Positions 11,538 to 23,500 of a DNA stretch of 64,000 nt are shown here, piece by piece (the stretch's first letter is position 1; each line of letters starts with the position of its first letter). Under the pieces are notes generated by a model that saw nothing but the letters and a program-made list of their open reading frames with translations, was not told the DNA's origin and made no database searches. The translations under genes were made by a program, and so were the position numbers. The stretch comes from Sophora flavescens (Eukaryota > Streptophyta > Magnoliopsida > Fabales > Fabaceae), in NCBI GenBank assembly GCA_030762895.1, contig CM061070.1, positions 106,417,054 through 106,481,053 of the forward strand. Direction: 5' to 3'.

Positions 11538-14500
11538 AAAAAAACTGTGTTTCTTGATAAGTACTCCATGATTTTTATTATAATTTACCAGTTAAAGATT
11601 TTCAAAACTTAACGAGGCTCGGGTTATGGTTCTCGTATTCATGAGACTTAACTTTTGGAATAATTGATTTCTAAAATAATATCAGAATTTTTATAAGTAG
11701 TCGTGTATATATTATTCACCCTTGGAGGATAATTACCCAATTGATATCTAATAAGTAGATATACTTATAATAATTGCACCTAATAAGTAAGTAGATATAT
11801 ATTATCCTCATGTTCAGATATAAAAAGAACTACAACATCCTTTGGTTCAAGTGGTAATGAACTTAGTTCCCCTTTAATTAAATAAAGTCTTGAGTTCGAG
11901 TTTTGTGTATAAAAAAAAATAGATACCAGGAAAGATTTGCCTCTTAGATAGGTCTTCTCGGCTTGGTTCGGATTAGTCGGAGTCGAATATGATTTTCGGA
12001 TAACATATATATAAACAGAATCAACGTCATACCAAAATGACTCTAGTAGTGTGTTACTTAACATACATGGTAGCTTCTGTTTGTTCTTTGTGAGAGGAGA
12101 AACTATGCATTTTTTGTGTGTATTCTGAAACAGGCTGCAGGGGCATGTTGGTACTTGCTAGGGATCCAAAGGGCAGCCAATTGTCTCGAAGAGCAGTGTG
12201 GGAAAACCACTGGTTGTGGTCTGAGAACTCTGTCTTGTAAACAACCTATATACTATGGAACCACTACCTTGGCGAGAGACAAAACAAGGTTGATGTGGGC
12301 TAAGAACAGAGAAACAAGGTCTACTTGCTTAGATAGCTCTGATAACTATGACTATGGAGCTTATAAATGGACTGTTCAACTTGTAACAAATGATAGCCGA
12401 TTGGAAAAGATTCTCTTCCCTATCTTCTGGGGCCTAATGACCCTCAGGTTTGGCTAATCATTTTCTCATCCCTTAAATCAAGTCCTACATGTTTTCTTTT
12501 TGTCTATTTTTGATCAAGTTTTTGTTTGGTTAGTGCCTTCATATCACTGGGTCATTTCTTGTATAGTGACAGCTCTAAAAGCTCTTGATGGAAAAACCTG
12601 CAGGCTCTCATCCATTATTATCTGTATATATATTATGTAACTATAATTTGCTAACAGTGTTATCGATGGCAGATGGTGACCGCCGCCAAAAATCCGCCAT
12701 ACATCATAGCGGATGGCGATGCGGCCATATATCGGATGTCATGGCGGACAAAAAAAAATTATATATATATATACATATACATAACAAAAATTACATAAAT
12801 AAATATAAAATCCAAAACACTATCAACATAAGTAAAGAACCATAAACTAAATTGATAGAAAATGTTATATAAGTCTCATAATTCAAATAGAAAATGTCAT
12901 AAACCATCAAGTTCAAGATTTCATAATTCAAAATAACAACAAAATGATAAAAACAACATGACAAACACAAAGTAAATGGCTATTCCTCTTCCTCAACCCC
13001 AACATAATCAATTTCTTGGTTATCTAATGGGGCATATCCCTCTTCCTCTTCTCCATCAGATTTCTCAAAAACAAGTAACTCTTTGTTCATCTTCAGATGC
13101 CTCAGAATCATCCTCAAATTCTGATTCTTCACTTGGATCAACTGCTATCTCTTTCCCCTTGCCCTTACTCCCCTTAGAGGTTGAACTAGCACCTGGACCT
13201 TTGTTAGAAGCTTTGGCAGCAGTTGCAACACTTGATGCTCCTTTTCTTTTCCTTGTTTTCTGCCTAGTAAGTGTTGTAGGCTCTCCAACTCCCGAAGCCT
13301 CATAAACAATTCCCCAATTTAATGTGTCATCATCATCAAAAACCAACTCGTTCCCAGCATCATCATTATTATCATCCATCTCTCCAACTAACCACTCATT
13401 ACACTCATCAATGTCATTGAGTGTAATTGGGTCAATTTCATCTTTAATACTATGTCTATGATGGAGTTGTTGGTTATATTTGACATAAACCAAATCATGC
13501 AACTTCTTATGGTCAAGCCTATTTCTCTTTTTTGAGTGAATCTGAAACATAAATATAATTGAAGTGTTAATACTTAATTAGGCTTGACCACACTTATAAA
13601 ATAAACTCAAGATACTTACTTGCTCGAATACACTCCAATTGCGCTCACATCTAGATGCGCTACATGTCAAGCTCAAAATCCTGATAGCCAATTGCTGCAA
13701 ATTTGGAGCCAAGAAGTCATACATTCGCCACCATTGAGCTACAAAATCAGAGTGTATGACTTAGAATTTAAACATTAAACTTAAAAGAATTGAAATAGTG
13801 AAATTATTAGAAGATGGGGTCTTAGTTTCTCACCAGGAGCAACGACTTTTCTGTGTTATTGCAAATTCAGAACCAAAGAGACCACTGACAGTCTTATAAA
13901 TAGGCAACTCGGCTAGTATCTTAGCTTGCACATCCTTACTTGGCACCAACCTAGAGATTCAAGCATACAACCCATTGTGAACCTCCAAATCAAACTCCAA
14001 GTCGGGATTGGAATAGAAGAACTTCGGGTTTAAATAGTGACCAGCTGCGTACAATGGACGATGAAGCTGACAATTCCATCTATTGTCAATGATTTCAAAA
14101 ACATCTTTGTATTTGCTTTCATTGTTGTTGAAAGACTTCATAATTGCTTCTTTGGCCTTGTCCATTGCTTCATAAATATATCCCATGGCTGGTTTTCTTT
14201 CACCATCAACAAGTCGAAGCACTCGTACAAGAGGAGCCATGACTTTAAGAATATAAACCACATTTTTCCAAAATGAAGGCATAAGAACAACCTTCGATGC
14301 TTGCCTCCCCTTAGCTTCCTTGGATAGCTTGTTTTTGCTCCACTCATCGGAAGTAAACATTTTTCTAAGATTGGCTTTTTCTCCATGAAGTCTCTCCAAT
14401 GATAAAAATGAGGTAGCAAATCGAGTAACCCCATGCCTTACCAATTCCCTCTTGTTTGTGAATTGTCTCAACAAACTCAAGGTACTTGAATGACTATAGA

Positions 14501-17500
14501 TAAAACCAACAAGACCAATTCCCCTTTGAATTGTCTTCTTTATCAAAGGAATCTTTCCAATGTCTTCAAGCATTAAGTCTAGGCAATGGGCTGCACAAGG
14601 AGTCTAGTAAAGATTTGGTCTCTTTTCTTCTAACATCTTTCCAGCTATAACATAGTTGCTTCCATTATCTGTAATGATCTGAACAACTTTCTCCTCTCCA
14701 ATCTCCTCTACAATAGAATCAAGCAACTCAAACAGTTTCTCACCGGTCTTCACAAATCTGTTGAGCCATCAATTGACTTCACAAACATCGTCCCAATTGG
14801 AGAGTTCACCAAGAAATTAATAATGCATCTTTGCTTTCTATCAGTCCATGCATCCGACATAATAGAGCAACCATGTTTTCTCCACTGCTCCTTGTGATTT
14901 TTCAACAAATCTTCAGTGTATTCCATCTCCATGTGTAAGAGTGGAACTCTAATAGCATGATAAGTAGGAGCTGGTAAATGTTTACCAAAGGCACCAACTG
15001 CTTCAAGCATTTCTTGAAAGCTTTCCAACTTAATACAGTTAAATGATAAACCAGCCTGATACCAAAAACGAGCAATTTTTTGATGGACCAGAAGAACTGC
15101 TTTCTTTTCACATGCCTCTCTAATGTTAGCTTGTCTCATTTCCTCCTTCTTCCTTTTACCAATTGCAGCTGGTGCAGCTGGTTTCCTGACAAAGATCAAT
15201 AGGCCCCTTTTTAGCAACTTTTTTCTTCCCTGTAGAAGCAGAACTTGCAGCAGCAGCAGCACTAGTAGGTGTCATTTCCATCTCATCTTCACTACTCTCC
15301 ACATAGAGTAGACTCTCAATTTCAGCTCCAGCACTTGGAACATAAACATAGTTGCTGCCTAGATTCTTCCTCTCTTTGAAAAGTGTCCAAAGCTCTTCTC
15401 TAACTTCTTTTGGACACTTGGTACAAGCAGCTACATTCCCCTTCTTGCCCATTAAGTGTTGTTTGGCTGCCACCGCTTTCCGCCATGGCGGTTTTTTGAC
15501 AACACTGTTTGCTAATTGTAATGGATAGTACTTCTTCCCACAACGTGATTAGCCATTTATTATATGTGTACTTATTAACCAAGTCTAACATGCTATTAAC
15601 CATAATTTTAAATACAATTAATAAGGTGTCATCAAGTTGTCAAATTTTGTTGTCCAAGCAACGTTACTGAAATTAAACTCTTAAAAATATTAGTATATAT
15701 AAAAGTGTAAGGCATTTTGTGAAGGGGGATGCATTTTTCAGCGTCAACAGATATATTATTTACTCAGCATTATTTGTACCGCTCTGATGTTATCGTTGCT
15801 TCATAGTTACTCTTTGTTGATGTGACCAGCACTTTTGGGAACTTAGAGAGCACAACGGAATGGAAAGAAGTGGTTTTCAACATTATTGTGTTGACTAGTG
15901 GGCTTATTCTAGTCACTATGTTGATTGGAAACATAAAGGTACATTAACATACTTATTTTGGTCACATATAATAATACTAATAAGGTACATAATACTTATT
16001 TTGGTTACATAATAATACTAAGATAAATGCTGAAGGATCTACTAAACGAGATTCGTACCCTTGTAATGATGTGATTTCTCTTTCCTATCTTTATTCTTCT
16101 ATCCCATTAGTGACCAAATAAAACAATTTTATTGGCTGATTTTGGATTAGTGAAATTTCGTTGGAAAATGTAATACTAATAATGATTTAACTACCTCTTG
16201 CTTATCAAAATAATAATGATTTAACTGCTAATTTATTACTTATACCTTTACCACTTCATTTAGCAAGGCTGGTTGCATTTGATGAAGTAAATATATACTA
16301 GTAGTTCATAACTTTTCATTTTTTATTTTGTTACTGATATATAGGTGTTTTTGAATGCTACAACATCAAAGAAGCAAGCCATGCAATTGAAGATGAGGAA
16401 CATCGAATGGTGGATGAGGAAAAGGCGCTTGCCGCAAGAGTTCCGGCAACGTGTGCGTAACTACGAGCGGCAGCACTGGGCTGCTATGCGTGGCGTTGAT
16501 GAATGCCAGATGATAAAAAACCTCCCTGAAGGGTTGAGAAGGGACATCAAGTACCATCTCTGTTTGGATTTGGTGAGACAGGTAAGGTTTAAAAGTGGCC
16601 AATTTTGATTTATTTTTTCTTTCTGATTTTGGTTTTGTGGTGGCAATAGGGTCTACGTACGTTAATTAATATACAATGATTTATCATATATCATGCATGA
16701 CAACAAACCGAATACGACACTGTGATAAGATTTCGACAAGTATACCTAGTCACAAACAAGTAATGCAGTGGTAAGATCGGATATCGTCCACAGGAATCGG
16801 TTGCCAATTACCAATTCACAAATTTAACAACTATCTAGACTAAACTATGGTATGAAGAGATCAAAACATAAAATAAGGCAACAAAAGCAATAAAATATTT
16901 TTGGTTTTTTTGTGAACTTTTATCAAACACTTGGAGTGCAGAAAAAGATGTGGTTAACGGTCAGGATTAGACTACACCAATCATCCCTTAATTGCAATGA
17001 ATTGGTTACTAACACAAGTCCTAATTCAATTATGACAATCAAACCTTTTGAAATACTCAAACCCTAATGTCTTAGGTGGAATGAGCCTAAAACCCCAAAT
17101 TAAACCCTAATGTCTTAGGTGGATTAACATGAGACTTTGCATAAAGAGCCAGGACTTATAAGATTGCAAGCACCCCAAGATCTATGTCTAGATTCATCAA
17201 ACAACTTGGCATTTGATTCATGAGCATGCCTTAACATCAATCTTTCAATTGTCTATCAAAGCAACAAATCATTCCAATGATGGCCAAGCCAAGGAAAACA
17301 TTAAGCATAGAATCAAATACTCATAAAGAATTAAAAACTTGTATTAAAACCAAATCAAAATACAATCAAGTTCAGAAAAGCAAACATCTAACCCCAACAA
17401 CAGGAGAATTAGCTACACATGATAAAGTCTACAAAAGGGAAAGAGATAAGAGATGAAGAAAACCCCATGAAGAATTAATCCTCCAATCTTCTTCCAATCC

Positions 17501-19275
17501 AAGAGCAGAGAGAACATCATTTTTAGGGTTCCAGCCTTCCCCCAGCCGTCAGCCCCCTTTAGGGTTTCCAAGTCTCTGGTAAAAGTCCCCTTTTTCTATT
17601 CAGTGTGGCTCTATTTATAGATCAGTCGCACGTCACGGCCGTGATGGCCATCACGGCCCGGTCGTGACGGGTTCTGTCCTGGTGCGTGTTCAAAGTTTGG
17701 AGCATCACAGCTAAGCCGTGATGGGCTCTGCCTTCAGCCTTTCTTCCTTTTTAGCTCTGCTTGATCACGGCCGTGATGGCCATCACGGCCCGGTCGTGAT
17801 GGGCTCTGTTTGGCTCATTTCTTCACTTTTCAAGCTTTATTTTCAACCAAGCTCCATCAAGGCTAATTCTGGGCATTTAATCATTAATTTTTTCAAAACA
17901 ACACCACAAGACCGCCTTATCCGTTCCACGGTAAAAACTATCAAAAATCAAACTAAAATGGCCTAAACTATATGAAAATGCATGCAGAAATGTACATGAA
18001 ATATGAGGTGAAATCACACTCATCACACTGATATATAACTATAGCACATTGAAATCTCATATGTCTAATTACATTAATGACATTTAAACACCCATTTGGG
18101 ATACTTTCTCTGGACACCTTAGACACAATGACAATTGTGTAAATAAACACAATGATAATTGTGTAAATATAAATATACTATTAACACACATATTCTTGGG
18201 TGTCCATAGAACACACCTTATCTAATTAAGATTAATTAGAAATGTCATTTTGTCTTTGATATATGGTTAGAGAGATATGTGCAGCTAACACATATACGTA
18301 CATTTCATTGAAAATTGGGGTGTGTTTTGGTTTGATAAAATAATTGTACTTTTTATTTTTATTAATAATTATAAAAATGTAATGTTATTTTCATTTGTTC
18401 CCTACCAACAAAGGAAAGGAATTTCATTACCATTTGAGAACAGCCGAAGAAAGAAAATTCTATAACTTCCTCAGTGGGTCCCAAAGATATAGAGTGGACC
18501 TGGCCCAAACAGAAACGGGGTGAAATGGGCTTGAATGCTGATAATACCTTCATATATTTTGTTTAGGTGCCACTGTTTCAGCATATGGATGAACTGGTCC
18601 TAGAGAACATTTGTGACCGAGTGAAGTCCCTTGTATTCACAAAGGGAGAAACTGTAAGCTCTAATTAAATTTCTTTAAATTAGAATACATCATATTTTAT
18701 ACAAGCATTGTGCAAAAATCTTAACTATAAAATTATGTATGTGGTTAATCATGATACAGATAACCAGAGAGGGAGACCCAGTTCAAAGAATGTTATTTGT
18801 TGTAAGGGGTCACCTTCAAAGCAGCCAAGTCCTAAGAGATGGGGTGAAAAGTTGCTGCATGTTAGGCCCAGGGAACTTCAGTGGGGATGAGCTTCTATCA
18901 TGGTGTTTGAGAAGGCCATTTATAGAAAGGCTTCCACCATCTTCATCCACTTTGGTCACACTTGAAACCACAGAGGCATTTGGGCTTGAGGCCCAGGATG
19001 TGAAGTATGTGACACAACATTTTAGGTACACTTTTGTGAAGGAAAAGGTGAAGAGAAGTGCAAGGTACTACTCACCTGGATGGAGGACTTGGGCTGCTGT
19101 TGCCATACAATTGGCTTGGAGGAGGTATAGGAACCGCTTGACTTTGACATCTTTGTCCTTTATAAGGCCTCGAAGGCCTGTCTCCAGGTGCTCTTCTATG
19201 GAAGAGGATAGGCTTCGGCTCTATACGGCTTTGTTAACCTCACCAAAGCCCAATCAAGATGATTTTGACTTTTGA
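5905..19275 (+). CDS. CNGC4: Cyclic nucleotide-gated ion channel 4 (CNGC4/HLM1 type), 7 exons
   Basis: Exons: 5905-6495, 9938-10153, 12134-12447, 15830-15938, 16345-16581, 18567-18653 and 18760-19275. All junctions are GT-AG and phases agree, giving 689 aa, close to Arabidopsis CNGC4 (about 690). The N-terminus is acidic and His-rich (residues 1-60). S1 lies at about 92-110 (VFLLVCATGLFVDPLFFYAL) and S2 at about 121-137. The pore/filter segment STFGN is at 374-378. A cyclic-nucleotide-binding fold begins at about 490, with GDELLSWCLRR at 560-570, and an IQ calmodulin-binding motif (AIQLAWRRYRNRL) lies at about 633-645. Group IV-B CNGCs (CNGC2 and CNGC4) are plasma-membrane Ca2+-permeable channels acting in immunity and cell-death control. 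An in-frame codon further upstream (5707) is not ATG-led; the ATG at 5905 fits the family. Introns 2, 3 and 5 carry mobile elements. Confidence 0.95.
7785..7905 (+). repeat. SINE-like dispersed repeat, copy 1
   Basis: Similar to 22515-22605. Both share TGGAGGAGTTAAGGA-TGAAG and a B-box-like GGATTCAAACCTC followed by CACTAAC. This suggests a tRNA-derived retroposon, but ends and duplications were not resolved. Confidence 0.35.
8257..8420 (+). mobile_element. LTR/TRIM-like fragment with PBS-like word
   Basis: TGTCGAAGTCCCACATTGG (8257) is a common opening of short plant LTRs. TGGTATCAGAAC (8309-8320) resembles the initiator-Met primer-binding site TGGTATCAGAGC used by many plant retroelements. 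No second LTR was seen. Confidence 0.3.
10294..10472. mobile_element. hAT-type MITE (179 bp) with 8-bp TSD
   Basis: The ends are CAATGTTTTAAA and TTTAAAATCTTG, which are imperfect inverted repeats. The flanks repeat CATGTGAT at 10286-10293 and 10473-10480, a perfect 8-bp duplication as expected for hAT. It lies in CNGC4 intron 2. Confidence 0.85.
10660..10797 (+). mobile_element. LINE-like 3' tail
   Basis: Same GGGTACCCC ... TTGGCTTATAAAAAAAAA ending as at 4690-4857. It is a truncated 3' tail in CNGC4 intron 2. Confidence 0.4.
11835..12005 (+). mobile_element. tRNA-derived SINE
   Basis: An A-box-like TGGTTCAAGTGGTAA (about 11840) and a B-box-like GAGTTCGAGTTTT (about 11890) are spaced as in RNA polymerase III promoters. 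They are followed by a body with CCAGGAAAGATTTGCC, a phrase shared by legume SINEs as I recall them. The head matches the minus-strand copy at 33025-33172. Target duplications were not resolved. It lies in CNGC4 intron 2, near its end. Confidence 0.5.
12655..15507 (-). mobile_element. hAT DNA transposon (2.85 kb) in CNGC4 intron 3
   Basis: The ends are CAGTGTTATC (12655) and GACAACACTG (15507), matching inverted repeats followed by subterminal GGCGG-rich words. The flanks carry a perfect 8-bp duplication TTTGCTAA (12647-12654 and 15508-15515), so both ends and the insertion are clear. It encodes a broken hAT transposase on -. It is oriented opposite to CNGC4 and sits wholly within an intron, so it need not disturb the channel mRNA. 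Confidence 0.95.
13065..15473 (-). pseudogene. hAT transposase (BED / DUF659 / dimerisation type), degraded
   Basis: Read on -, the order is: an N-terminal segment with a BED-like ACTKC motif (from 15473); a DUF659-type region (SIMSDAWTDRKQRCIINF, then ITDNGSNYV); CAAHCLDLML (about 14600); a middle region (13959-14573); and the C-terminal dimerisation motif ILSLTCSASRCERNWSVFEQ (about 13620-13700). A GT-AG intron (about 13543-13619) joins it to an acidic, Lys-rich last exon (13065-13542). Damage visible: frameshifts at T-runs near 15200 and 14760, Trp-to-stop near 14608, a stop near 13960 and another shift near 13840. It cannot make an intact enzyme. Confidence 0.88.
16718..18030 (-). mobile_element. 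Solo LTR, family 2 copy A (16723-18025) with 5-bp TSD
   Basis: The ends are TGATAAG (16723) and CTCATCA (18025), so on - the LTR opens TGATGAG. The flanking 5-mers are both CACTG (16718-16722 and 18026-18030), which marks an integrase-type insertion. There is no internal region, so it is a 1303-bp solo LTR. On - it has two to three palindrome blocks (17635-17805) followed by the TATA-like CTATAAATAG (17611-17620). It lies in intron 5 of CNGC4, antisense to the gene. Confidence 0.92.
17635..17805. repeat. Overlapping GC-rich palindromes (copy A array)
   Basis: TCACGGCCGTGA and TGATGGCCATCA are perfect 12-bp dyads that share their TGA, and TCACGGCCCGGTCGTGA follows as a near dyad. Two full blocks and one partial block are present, each followed by a GGGTTCTG / GGGCTCTG word. 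Confidence 0.9.
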
Positions 19276-20543
19276 TCACAATGTGTGTTTATGGATGTGG
19301 ATTTTCCTAATCTAAATGAAACCCAAAAAAAGTGATATGATGTTTGGTATGGTTGTTCATGTCATATGGATTAATTACATTAGGCTAGCTAGTAAAATGG
19401 AAAATAGTACCCCCAACCCCCCACCCCCCCCCCCCACCCAAAAAATAAATAAATCATAAGAATATTCATTCCTGTTTGATATTTGAACTTAATTCGTATA
19501 TTCATAATTCATGTACTATCTTAACTTATAAGAATACTCATTCCTGTTTGCCTTTCTCCGGCCCTAACTTAATTACGGGCCTAAAATATTCAATCTTTTG
19601 GGTTTATAATGACAGTTGCTTTTCCTTTGTATTTTGGATATGGAATAAAGCATTGGGCTAACTGTTACTCTGATATTGGGCCTTGGTTACAACAAAGTGA
19701 TTCCAAGTGACAAAGGATTAACATTTAGAAAGAGAAATTATTGTGTTATATATTGCTTGACAATAATATTGGCATTTACTTTATTAGTGTCTATGTGATA
19801 TATCTTTTTCATGAAATTTTTCAAAATATTTTTATAACAAAATAACTAAAAATTGTGCTTATTTGTTCACCAAAAAGATATAGTTGTTTTTAGTGTAAAA
19901 ATGATTTTTTTTAAAAAAAAAAGATATGAATAATGTTAATCATATGCACTATATCCACTAGTGATATATTGTATAAAGAAGACAAAGTTCATGTGTTGCT
20001 TTCATTTTATTCATACAGGCTAGAAACCTTGAAAGACCTGCCCTCTCTTCTCCACTCAATACTGTGTTGGATTCGTTAATCAGGTGATCTGTAACTGTAA
20101 AACATTAACATCATCATAACATTATATATATAGCAATGCTTGCAAAAATGCCAACAAAAATGTATCACAATTCCACCCACACCCTTGGGACCAACCTGTC
20201 TTCCCCATGCATGAACATTTAACGTAACAAACACTAAAAAAAAACAAAAAATAAAATCAATATATATTAAAAACCCACAAACCCTTTCTCAGCATCTTCT
20301 TCGCCACCTTTCTTTCTCCACCCTCCATCTCCATTCCCCATTTCCTTATTTACCTTTTTTTTTTCAACCCATTCTCTCTCTTCTTTTTGTTTTCACCATA
20401 CATTTCTCATTTTTACATCTCTCTCTATCTCACCATCACAACGACACACACATCATCATTTGAGTCTCATATTCAATCACCTCCCCTGCCACCACCGCCA
20501 CCGCATATTTGGCGGCTGCCACGATTTTCACCTTGTTAATCCG
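19276..20543 (+). promoter_or_regulatory. CNGC4-DUF1223 spacer and DUF1223 leader
   Basis: Holds the CNGC4 3' region, a C-rich run (19410-19440) and no further gene. Before the DUF1223 start there is a TATA-like TATATATTAA (20261-20270), then a long CT-rich leader up to 20460. Confidence 0.4.
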
Positions 20544-23500
20544 ATGGCGCCGCGTGGACTGTGGTCATCATGCTTCGGCACCAAGGGGAGCACGGCGGCG
20601 GCGGAGGTGACCGGGGCAGATGGTGATCATCATCAGGAGGCGGTACTTGTTGAGATGTTCACGTCTCAGGGTTGCGCGACGTCGCCGGCGGCGGACCTGG
20701 TGCTGTCACGGCTGGGGAGGGGTGACTTCCAGCTAGGGTTGCCGGTGGTGCTGCTGGCATTCCACGTGGACTATTGGGACTATATTGGATGGAAGGACCC
20801 TTTTGGTTCAAGCCAGTGGACTGTGAGGCAGAAAACCTATGTTGAGTCCCTTGGCCTTGACACCATCTTCACCCCACAGGTTGTTGTCCAAGGGCAAACA
20901 CAATGTCTTGGAAATGACGAGAATGCCCTTATCACTGCTATCACTTCTGCTCCTAGGTTCCCTTCTCCAACCTTCCAGGTCAGTATATACTATTTTCCCA
21001 TTTTGATCTTTTTTATATCAGTGGCTGTGGAACACTTGAAACTTATATAAACGAAGGTGTGTGTGTGTTTTTTTTAAGCAAAGAAATATATAGATACGAG
21101 TTCAATGGGTCCCCCAACACATATACAGGACCGGTGCAAAGGTAAGGCTCGATAAACCCTTACTTAAGACCTTTAGTTCAACCTACTAGATCTCCTACAT
21201 AATTAACTAACAAAATATTTTTAATACATAAAAAAATTGTACATACGAGACCTCGTCTTATGATTTGTTTCCTATAAGATATCAGATCTCACCTAACTCT
21301 AGGTCTCATCTTTGTATGGTAACACTTAAATTGGAGTTTTCTTCTATAAAAGTTGTCCATGTTATTTAACACATGCATACATTACTTTTTGGTTCTTTCT
21401 TTATTTTATTTCATTTTTTTATTTTTGGGTTGGGTGAAGATACTAAATTGTTATATAAATGTCAGGAGACTAAGATGAGTGACTGAGATTTTCTTATACT
21501 ACTTGTGTGAAACTGGTTGAAATTTTCTCAGCCACACAATTCAATTTCTGTGTGAAAAATGTTTGTGGAAGCAGAAACGTTGTTTCTTTTATCTGGGGGC
21601 TCTTTCTTTCCTATGATTGAATTGTCTATAAATTTGTTTGATTGTACATGGGCGAAGGCTAATATAGGTTTGTTGGAATAATTTTATAAGCCTTAAGTTC
21701 CTGGCAAATTAATAATAATCATGAAGCTAAACATGTTTAAGTTCTATGGAAGTTATTTTTGGCTTACTTGGGTCGATAAAAGTAGATAAAGGTTTAAGTG
21801 AACATCCTTGCTTCAAAGTGTTTATTTTATATGCCTTGCTTCAAAGTGTGATGACAAATAATATATATCAAAAAGATATTTGAATCTCTTGAGGAAGGTT
21901 TCGGAAATATTTTCATTTGTCGATGTACATAATTTGGGCAATGTGTTACTTATGAGTACCAACTAAGGTTGGCGTGAGTGGTTAAAGGCATCTCGTCCCT
22001 TAACTAAGGTCTCGGGTTCGAGCTTTGGGTAAGGAAAAAACCTTAGCTGGGAGGGATACCACCCATAGAGGTGTCAAACAAACTCCCGCGGGAGATTAGT
22101 CCCTGTCTCAGGTTGGCGGTAGGATACTCCTCGAAGTAGATCGAAAAAAGATGTGTTACTTAAGAAATAGGAGTTTAATTGGTATATATTATCAGTGTAA
22201 AGGTTTTTTTACACTGTCAACCAATAATTAATCGTCACGTCATTGAAAATTTTTTATTCTTATCCAAATCATTCATACCATGAATTGTGATTGGTTGACA
22301 GTGTAAAAATTTTACACTGATAGTATATATCATTTAAACTCATGAAAAATTTGGTGTCAAATATCTAAATTTGTTTAGAATGGTTTGAAAAGGATATTTT
22401 TCACCGTGGTCGATTTAGAGTTGTCTTTAAGGAGTTTGGTGTCCTTAAATGATTCATTTCTTCTGTAAAAGTAAAATAAAATGATTCATTTCTGGTCAAT
22501 GAGTAATTCAAGTGATAATGTAATGGTCAAGTTGGTTTAGACGGAGGAGTTAAGGAGTGAAGTGATAAAGAAGTTGAGAGTTCAAATCTCACTCATTAAC
22601 TGGGGTCAATTTGTTATGAATGTCAATAAAAATAGGGTTTTGTTAACCAGTGCCCTCAGGCTATTGGTTAAGGAACTCAAAGATAAAAATTTTCTATTGG
22701 AAAATATAATTTTTAAATTTTCAAAGTGTTGAATACATCACTTTCCAATACAAAATTTCGATCTATATTTTCTTAATCATTGCTCTAAGGGCACTGGTTA
22801 GCATTTGGCATAAAAATAAGGGTAAAAAATTCATGAATGCAATTTTTTAACAAAATAAATGCTAATAAGTGACTAAATACATTATTTAAAGAACTCAAAC
22901 AAGTTTTTATGGAAAGTGGTGCTTCAATATATCGGGAAGAGAGTATATAATTTTTTGAAGAATAATCATCTTGTTCAAAATCCTTAAATAATTCTCTTAG
23001 GACACTCATTAATAAGACTTTTTATACAACTCTAAATAAAATGATTTATGAATTTTTCACTCAAATTTAACGTCATGCCAAACATACCATATGAATTAAT
23101 AAGGGGGAATTGACGTTTTTGGTTAAGTGCAAAAACCAAGTCTTTTTACTAGGCTGTGAACGCTTACTCCATTACCATACCAAGTTTTTTTACTTGGCAG
23201 TGCTTTCTTTTTGGCTGTTCACCTGCTTTTGAAAAGAGTCATTTCATCATGTATACGACCTGAGCCTCAGGTAAACCTGAATTGAAACAACTTGTGGTAG
23301 ATGCGATATAAATGTTGACACTAGGGGTTTTCAATCACAATGTCATCATCTCAAGGAACACCGGCTCACCAAATTATAATTAATGTCATAAAGTTGTTTC
23401 TATCTTTTATGGGTTGAGGAAGTTCGTTTTTCTGTGTCTTACATAATCAAAACGAATAGGCATCCATTACATCGAAACCAACCGGATTGAGAAGGTGATC

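Noticed and set aside
20460..20543. Upstream in-frame ATG that would extend DUF1223 by 28 residues
   Set aside because: The extension is His/Pro-rich with no family similarity, and the MAPR start at 20544 matches plant relatives as recalled.
21960..22030. Possible tRNA gene (A and B boxes)
   Set aside because: No cloverleaf or acceptor stem closes. The segment is the head of a 198-bp unit with 12-bp duplications, so it is a SINE.
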